Positions 56,408-60,000 of a stretch of DNA of 60,000 nucleotides are shown here, piece by piece. Numbering within the stretch: position 1 is the stretch's first letter; every line of letters starts with the position of its first letter. The position numbers were made by a program, and so were the translations under genes. The notes under the pieces were generated by a model that made no database searches, was not told the DNA's origin, and was given only the letters and a program-made list of their open reading frames with translations. The stretch is from Cristatella mucedo (lineage: Eukaryota; Bryozoa; Phylactolaemata; Cristatellidae), in NCBI GenBank assembly GCA_009760855.2, contig WPIO01000062.1:904001-964000 (forward strand), in the 5' to 3' direction.

Positions 56408-58826
56408 AGCTTGTGGCTTTTTCAAACAGTACGTGGCAGTGTCCAGCGACCCATTTCTCTTGCTTACCTCGTCACCGAACCGCATCCTATCCGTCTCAGC
56501 ATCCTGATATTGCAGCCGTAGCCTGGCAGCTTCGCGCTCTACCAGTGAGATCTTTTTGTCCATTTCACGATTGTTCTCCTCTTGACTTTCAAGAAACTGC
56601 TTTTTCTCTCGAATTGTGTCTTCGCGTTTATGTATTTCAACCCTCAGGTTACCCAGCTCCTGTAAATTTCCATACAGAACAATGGAAGGTAAACTTAGAA
56701 TACTTGACCTTATGAACAATCTGCCAGTAAGCTTACAATCCATGCACATTAATAAAACCCTCAAACCAACTTTATGGGCCGGCAGGAGACGAGTATATAT
56801 TGGTCATGCTTTATAGATCTATAGATCCCTATGTCGAACAAAGCTTCCAGTGAAAAATCTGCCGACCTGACAGTGTGCATTCGGGGTTTAGGCCTTGATC
56901 TCAACAATTTCGTACTAAGCCCTAGCTCACGAGTATGGTGCTTGCTCATGACCCAGATGGTAGCGTCGAGCCGTGCAGCAAGCAATCTTGTATTGCCCTC
57001 TGCAAGCACTGACATCCACCAAGGCTCATTGGATGCTATTTAAATGCAGTTATTAAGTGGACCGATCAATATCTTTTTACATCTTTACTGCACATCCATG
57101 CCCCCATTGCTGCCTAAACTTCAGCAGGCAATCACACATTCCTGACTCCTCAGTTTGTGATGCCAAAGGACAACCATAACTACAAGCTCCTATTTCAAAC
57201 AACATAAAAAACATGCTGCTTCTTTGGCCTGATTTATAAAATACTGTGGTAACCCAAAGAGATGTCTGCTGTGTCGTAAGGTTAAAGTCAAAGCAGAATA
57301 TATTTCCTCATCTGAGAGAAAACTCGTGACCCCCAAAAAATCCCTTGTCCTCAGCCCTATCACCTCACCACTTTGACTGACTCATAGATAGAGTCCAACA
57401 TCAAAGTCAAGTATGAAATTCCCACAAGACGGCAACTTGTGCAGCGATTCATAGCAAGCGATCATATAGAGTGAGAATAAGGCACCAGTCCAAGTAATAC
57501 TGGTCACAAAAGCTCGATTCTTACCAACGACAGTGCTTGCATCTCCTTGTCACGTCGCTGCATCTGATCGATGGTTTGCTCCCACTGTGTGATGAGCTCT
57601 TGCCGCTCACTGTGTGCAGCTCTGAATTCTTCTGCAGCCTTGTCCAGCTCGATCTAAAAAGTTTCACAGGGGGAATGTTACCTAATGGGCTTCGACTGAG
57701 GTTCAACATGAGAGGAGCGGACAAATGTCACAAACTACAAGAGAGTACCTTTTAGAAGCTGTAAGAACAGATAGCGTACTCAGTATGTCTCGTTTCACAT
57801 AAGGAATTTGCACAAATGTCTAATGACTTAAGTCATTACCGTGATGCCCCCAATAAAGACAAGTAACGAAATATAAGCAACGGAACAATCTTCATCCTCG
57901 AAAGAGCATAGTACAAACCTGCGTTGTTTGTGTTTCCATCGTTTCCTGGTCTAGCCTATGCTTTCGCTCCGCTGTCTCGTCGGTTAGACGTGATAGACGC
58001 AAGCTCAGCTCTTTAATCTTGCCCTCGTCTTGACGTGCATACTTTTGCAAGGTCATGGCGTCTTCGTCCTTTCGTGCGGACTCTTCAAGCCATGCTTCAA
58101 GGGCTTGTTGGTCCCAGTTCATTTGTGTCTTTAGCTCCTCTAGACGCTGCGTTTGTTTGAATATGTTGTTCTGCAGAAAAAAGCGGAAGACTCAAAGGTA
58201 CAAATAGAATCAGTTGGGTTTGTCGTTTCGGACAAACGGGAATAAACAGCCCTTCAGCAAACAACTGGGCCAATGAAACCAGTTTTTCCAACAGCTTACC
58301 TCGTAGACGTTCTTCTGTTCCTTCAGCTCCTCTAGCTCCTTATTGAGCCGAGAAATTTCCTGGCTCAGGCGTCCCTCTTCCCTTTCCGCGATCTTGCTCA
58401 GGTGCTCCTCAGTTTCCACTTCTTTTCGGCGCGCACTAACTAGGGCCTGGAAATGAGCAGCAGCCCATGATTCAGAGTGAATCTCAAGATAGAACGATAG
58501 ATTCCTCATTGCGTTGAAGGTGATGACTTCATTCATGCAAATCAACTCGTATCTGCCGACCCTGTTGGCTGCACTTCGTAGCTAGAAAGCCGCGAACCAT
58601 AGCGGCGTACCTGTGTGAGCTGAAGTTCCTGCCGTACATTTTTTAGATGCTCCGACAAAGCATGGACACGGTCCTCGGTTTCTGCGAGCTGTTGCTGGGT
58701 CGTCACAAGCTCTTTTTCCTTTCTCTGCACAGACGCCTCAATCTTTTTATTGTCAGCATTAGCGACCGGCATTGAGAAACCTTCGTCCCATTCCAGCTCG
58801 CTAAGAATAGCAGCGTCGGACGGCAT
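40334..58826 (-). CDS. CCDC39: Coiled-coil protein CCDC39, axonemal 96-nm ruler subunit, complete, 15 coding exons
   Basis: CCDC39 pairs with CCDC40 as a long coiled coil along each doublet microtubule of motile cilia. The pair sets the 96-nm repeat and docks inner dynein arms and the nexin-dynein regulatory complex (Chlamydomonas FAP59/FAP172; loss causes primary ciliary dyskinesia in humans). Fifteen exons join in phase to 924 residues; the human protein has 941. Diagnostic blocks in order: [15 protein letters not shown] at the N terminus, [34 protein letters not shown] with [54 protein letters not shown] and [10 protein letters not shown], then a Ser/Arg-rich tail ([12 protein letters not shown]). 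The protein is coiled coil almost throughout. The start is the ATG at 58826, matched by homology. All donors are GT and all acceptors AG. The gene is intact with no frameshift; introns are short at the 5' end and up to 6.4 kb, filled with repeats, in the middle. Confidence 0.97.
41168..41371 (-). CDS. CCDC39: CCDC39 exon 14
   Basis: Codons 758-825. [20 protein letters not shown] and [17 protein letters not shown] align with human SMENTLDVIEHLANNVKEK and KLERVTKQCAKLTKEIR. A 291-codon + strand frame over it is antisense. Confidence 0.96.
41722..41828 (-). CDS. CCDC39: CCDC39 exon 13
   Basis: Two bases plus codons 723-757. [20 protein letters not shown] and IRELHEDMQ match human [20 protein letters not shown] and IRELQEDIQ. 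Confidence 0.96.
42048..42207 (-). CDS. CCDC39: CCDC39 exon 12
   Basis: Codons 669-721 plus one base. [19 protein letters not shown] and [13 protein letters not shown] match human [19 protein letters not shown] and ALENTLQVLNSCN. The donor A|GTGAGT splits a Ser codon. Confidence 0.96.
42352..42567 (-). CDS. CCDC39: CCDC39 exon 11
   Basis: Codons 597-668. [29 protein letters not shown] and [16 protein letters not shown] are family signatures. It follows the largest intron (6433 bp). Confidence 0.97.
43680..44680 (-). mobile_element. LINE, minus, RT C-terminal half, in CCDC39 intron 10
   Basis: Minus-strand blocks: [36 protein letters not shown] and a decayed [20 protein letters not shown] corresponding to the RAFS..AWNSLPT end. 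It lies sense to CCDC39. Confidence 0.8.
44725..45320 (+). mobile_element. LINE, +, C terminus and 3' end
   Basis: Decayed [11 protein letters not shown]-like sequence, a 3' end block GTAGAACTTTGGTTCTCTTACGG-like and a TTATTGCTATTATTATTATT tail. It faces the LINE at 43680 in the opposite direction. Confidence 0.7.
45480..45649 (+). repeat. (CT)n microsatellite, CCDC39 intron 10
   Basis: 170 bp of CT with two short interruptions; (GA)n in the CCDC39 transcript. Confidence 0.95.
45650..47014. other. CCDC39 intron sequence, nothing recognised
   Basis: No exon-like frame and no confident repeat family. Confidence 0.4.
47015..47180 (-). mobile_element. LINE 3' tail, minus
   Basis: Reversed end block (CCCTCAAAGAACTAAATCTC, TATAGGCACC) and the GGAGGCATG...GGTTATTGATAACA 3' UTR. 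Confidence 0.65.
47415..48070 (+). mobile_element. LINE remnant split by a 232-bp insertion
   Basis: The left part (CATGTATTGCTGACATC ... CCAACTTACTAGTTA) and the right part (from 47760, CGGCCAAACCAAATGTTA onward) align to consecutive sequence in the LINE at 54714-54960. The interval 47528-47759 is therefore an insertion. The right part runs to CTACAGGCCTGTGCAAT before the foldback element. Confidence 0.8.
47528..47759 (+). mobile_element. Unnamed 232-bp element, copy 2, nested in LINE, TTA duplication
   Basis: Flanked by TTA at 47525-47527 and 47760-47762 inside otherwise continuous LINE sequence, which gives its exact ends. It is related to 26219-26475. No ORF, no A tail and no terminal inverted repeat was recognised. 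Confidence 0.65.
48073..48342. mobile_element. Foldback/MITE-like element made of ~15-bp units
   Basis: The left arm (GATTCATCCACGGGCTGTTCA, ATGATTCGTCC, GTTTCATCCAC) and right arm (GGATGAATCGTCC, GTGGATGAATTATC, GGGATGAACAGTCC) are reverse complements over about 60 bp. Each arm is a run of degenerate GGACGATTCATCCAC units. The middle is about 90 bp of AT-rich DNA with no coding capacity. Confidence 0.7.
48350..48420 (+). mobile_element. LINE terminal tail
   Basis: AAGTGCCTAAAAAAAGGCTAC, GAGGGCACTATT and a TATTATTATTATTG end. It is probably the 3' end of the LINE interrupted by the foldback element. Confidence 0.65.
49001..49255 (-). CDS. CCDC39: CCDC39 exon 10
   Basis: Codons 512-596. [31 protein letters not shown] and [10 protein letters not shown] are near-identical to human. 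A 314-codon open frame on the + strand overlaps it and is treated as an antisense shadow. Confidence 0.97.
49590..49636 (+). repeat. (CT)n microsatellite with CTCACT-rich left flank
   Basis: A pure CT run preceded by about 110 bp of CACTCT/CATTCA variants (from 49480). In CCDC39 intron 9, 136 bp from exon 9's donor. Confidence 0.9.
49772..49936 (-). CDS. CCDC39: CCDC39 exon 9
   Basis: Codons 457-511. [17 protein letters not shown] aligns with human DFYIQQVERRMSRLKGE. Phase 0 both ends. Confidence 0.96.
50535..50660 (-). mobile_element. LINE 3' tail, minus
   Basis: Reversed ATT tail with AATAATAGTAATAAG and TTTCTAGGCACTTTACA block. Confidence 0.6.
51460..52290 (+). mobile_element. LINE, +, RT middle to C terminus
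   Basis: GGTACCCCAGAGACTGTCCTT (GVPQ...L region) and a decayed [17 protein letters not shown] in place of YADDTQLYL, then KFDDDKTN and further C-terminal pieces. It continues at 52480 after a SINE. Confidence 0.8.
52305..52475 (-). mobile_element. SINE family A inserted in a LINE
   Basis: ATAGCTGATTTGACAGCCTC, GACAGAAGAGCCTTGACGGC and GATTCGATCCCACGACC. It separates the two parts of one LINE (51460-52290 and 52480-52945), so it is younger than the LINE. Confidence 0.75.
52480..52945 (+). mobile_element. LINE 3' part and ATT tail
   Basis: The C-terminal end with CATCAAGATATCC and ATTAAAAAATCAAAC, then AAAGTGCCTAAAAAGGGATT, TAGTTCTCCTAGCGC and a TTATTATTATTATTA tail. Confidence 0.75.
53235..53429 (-). 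CDS. CCDC39: CCDC39 exon 8
   Basis: Codons 392-456, phase 0 both ends. [20 protein letters not shown] and [16 protein letters not shown] match human FKKAQELQTETMKEKAVLSE and KLDFETLKQQEIMYSQ. Confidence 0.96.
53631..53747 (+). repeat. 19-bp GC-rich tandem repeat in CCDC39 intron 7
   Basis: Five to six copies of GGATGCTTCGATTGCGCGA with small changes. Each copy has several CpGs, in contrast with the AT-rich neighbourhood. It starts 60 bp beyond the exon 7 donor. Confidence 0.9.
53807..53939 (-). CDS. CCDC39: CCDC39 exon 7
   Basis: One base plus codons 348-391. [16 protein letters not shown] aligns with human HNEIIQTKLKEITEKT; ends EEERQK|GTAGAT. A GC-rich 19-bp tandem repeat starts 60 bp into the following intron. 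Confidence 0.93.
54325..54405 (-). mobile_element. SINE family B head, minus, partial
   Basis: GGCTCGAGCCCACGACCTCAG and CAAGCACCTTACCACTAGGCC are the reversed head. A GTTGACCTCGGTCATTAAA duplication lies inside it. Confidence 0.6.
54430..55715 (+). mobile_element. Longest LINE copy (CR1/L2 type), RT to 3' tail, in CCDC39 intron 6
   Basis: In order: [19 protein letters not shown] and [14 protein letters not shown] (RT fingers/palm), YTDDTQLYL (catalytic motif), [40 protein letters not shown], a decayed AWN end, the 3' UTR with three TGCTGACAC/ATATTA blocks, the hairpin end and an ATT tail. Internal stops and a deletion between the RT motifs make it inactive. It is a useful reference for placing the other fragments. 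Confidence 0.85.
56167..56270 (-). CDS. CCDC39: CCDC39 exon 6
   Basis: Codons 313-346 plus two bases. [16 protein letters not shown] aligns with human LDSLKATVNRTSSDLE. The donor is AAA|GTATGC; the split codon is completed to Lys by exon 7. Relative to human, about seven residues are missing at this junction. Confidence 0.9.
56322..56402 (+). repeat. (CT)n microsatellite in 197-bp CCDC39 intron 5
   Basis: A pure run of about 80 bp, (GA)n in the transcript, occupying over 40% of the intron between exon 5 (56468) and exon 6 (56270). Confidence 0.95.
56468..56659 (-). CDS. CCDC39: CCDC39 exon 5
   Basis: Codons 249-312. [19 protein letters not shown] and [11 protein letters not shown] match the human REKENLVKEKIKFLESE and YQDHETSRIQL region. 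The following intron is 197 bp and contains a long (GA)n array in the sense strand. Confidence 0.96.
57525..57653 (-). CDS. CCDC39: CCDC39 exon 4
   Basis: Codons 206-248. [20 protein letters not shown] and [12 protein letters not shown] align with human [20 protein letters not shown] and WENTIEQMQKRD. It is too short for a simple ORF scan and was found by reading between the neighbouring exons. Confidence 0.96.
57919..58170 (-). CDS. CCDC39: CCDC39 exon 3
   Basis: Codons 122-205. [16 protein letters not shown] is followed by [16 protein letters not shown], the most conserved block of the family. Phase 0 both ends. Confidence 0.97.
58300..58446 (-). CDS. CCDC39: CCDC39 exon 2
   Basis: Codons 73-121, phase 0 both ends. 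[17 protein letters not shown] aligns with human ESEEHFKAIAQRELGRV. The donor is GAG|GTAAGC. Confidence 0.96.
58611..58826 (-). CDS. CCDC39: CCDC39 exon 1
   Basis: Codons 1-72. Starts [17 protein letters not shown], cf. human SSEFLAELHWEDGF; ends [14 protein letters not shown], phase 0. Contains the conserved FSMPVAN motif. Confidence 0.96.
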
Positions 58827-59018
58827 CTTTCTGAATAAATTTTAGGATCGAAGCAAGCGTCACGACGGATCTAAAACGAGTGAGTAACGTAACGATGGAA
58901 CTCGTAGATCCAAGAGGAAATCGACTGCCTCGACTGCCAGGCCACCAAGTCAGTCAACGTTGCATTTCATAGATACCCAAGTTTCTATAAAACTCTCACA
59001 TAACACACAGTCTGCACC
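58827..59018. promoter_or_regulatory. Upstream region of CCDC39
   Basis: About 190 bp between the CCDC39 ATG and the first divergent ATG on the + strand. It should contain the CCDC39 5' UTR and promoter. I see no TATA box and cannot point to a convincing RFX X-box by eye; ciliary genes often carry one. Confidence 0.3.
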
Positions 59019-59219
59019 GATGCCGAAACTCGTCCGGGACCGAGGCAGATCAGTCGTATCATGCGCCGATTCTTGCACAGACCCACCGGACGTTCGGCTG
59101 CTCGGCACCGGACGGCAACGCAGCCTGTTTGGTAGCTACGGGAGTAACCCGGACGTAGATGTTAACCGCCCTGGATCTACCGTTATGAACGACTACTTCA
59201 AGGCCTTAACTATTTTATA

Positions 59220-60000
59220 AATTTAATTTATACGATGCAATAGTAGTGATTGTCAATAGACCTCAATTTCAAAATACATCGTGATCGTGCCATTGGCGTG
59301 GTGTTCGAGACAAAGGATATCTATGAACAGCCACATTGCGCCAAAAGGCACCATAAATGACATAAATAAGCTGTTATGTGTACCTAGATCGTCTGGCAGC
59401 CCAAATATTGTGCACGTTCTTATGGTGATCGCTCGAAATAGGAGTGTAGCTAAAAATAATTATTTTTATCATTGTGAAGCTACAATTTTATAAGCGCAGC
59501 TATATTCCCAACCGCATTTGTCTCCAGCTTGCGGGATGCACTATCTAGCTACGCTGTTGGCTGTGCCAGAGCATCGGTTTCAATGTCCAGCTCGTGGCCG
59601 TCACTACCTCGTTTATAAGTTTTGGGAGAACATCGGTGCACCCAGAAAGAAGCTGGCACTGGGATGGTAGACTATCCCGCCACCGTGGCTTTAGCTTGCG
59701 ATGAATTGGCGGATCTTCGTTTACACGTTCAATGGCTGTCGGAATTGAGCTGGAACTTTTATCCGATCCCTTCCCGGCTCAGTTGAACGTAACTCGAGCC
59801 TCTTCTTCTTTTGCACTTAGGCTTGAGTCCTCCCGTAGGGCCGTATTGACTTTGAGAGAGAGAGAGAGACAGAGAAATTATTATAGGGCTTTGGCAGAGA
59901 ATTTTTTTTCCTTGGATGCGTTTTTCATTATCCCTTATGCCTAAAATAAGTAGATCATCAAAAGCTTTACTTCTGTGGTCGGGGCAATGAAATTTTGAAA
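59220..60000. other. Right-end flank, no supported gene
   Basis: Short frames only and a small GA run near 59853-59868. Nothing recognisable. Confidence 0.4.

Overview
This is an animal (metazoan) genomic window. Exons are split by GT..AG introns, GC is moderate, CR1/L2-type LINE fragments and tRNA-derived SINEs are frequent, and long (GA)n/(CT)n arrays are common. Both recognisable genes are on the minus strand. One is FBXW7, the substrate receptor of an SCF ubiquitin ligase. The other is CCDC39, the 96-nm axonemal ruler subunit. CCDC39 means the organism builds motile cilia. The repeat style suits an aquatic invertebrate, but the sequence does not fix the phylum.

Layout: 1-7000 holds degraded repeats and no convincing gene. 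7990-15663 carries eight in-frame FBXW7 exons (624 codons: Ser-rich segment, D domain, F-box, eight WD40 blades). The 5'-most of these has no ATG and an in-frame stop just before its acceptor, so coding exons must lie further upstream. I propose three, at 20579-20702, 23041-23204 and 32453-32557. They join in phase and give a 755-residue protein that starts with a helix-hairpin-helix (HhH) domain resembling ComEA/EEPD1-type HhH, a domain not known on FBXW7. This is the most interesting object in the window and it rests on exon chaining, not transcript data.

32600-40300 is intergenic: a GC-rich promoter-like stretch, minisatellites, LINE/SINE fragments and microsatellites. 40334-58826 is a complete CCDC39 gene. 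Its 15 coding exons all join in phase into 924 residues, close to the 941 of human CCDC39. Its larger introns are packed with LINE copies on both strands, SINEs, a foldback element built of ~15-bp units and an unnamed 232-bp element inserted in a LINE. 58827-60000 is the upstream region of CCDC39, with a short divergent ORF of unknown meaning.

The two genes have no functional link visible here. Most other open frames are antisense shadows or repeat read-through. Intron boundaries come from reading splice sites and homology by eye. Repeat boundaries are approximate.
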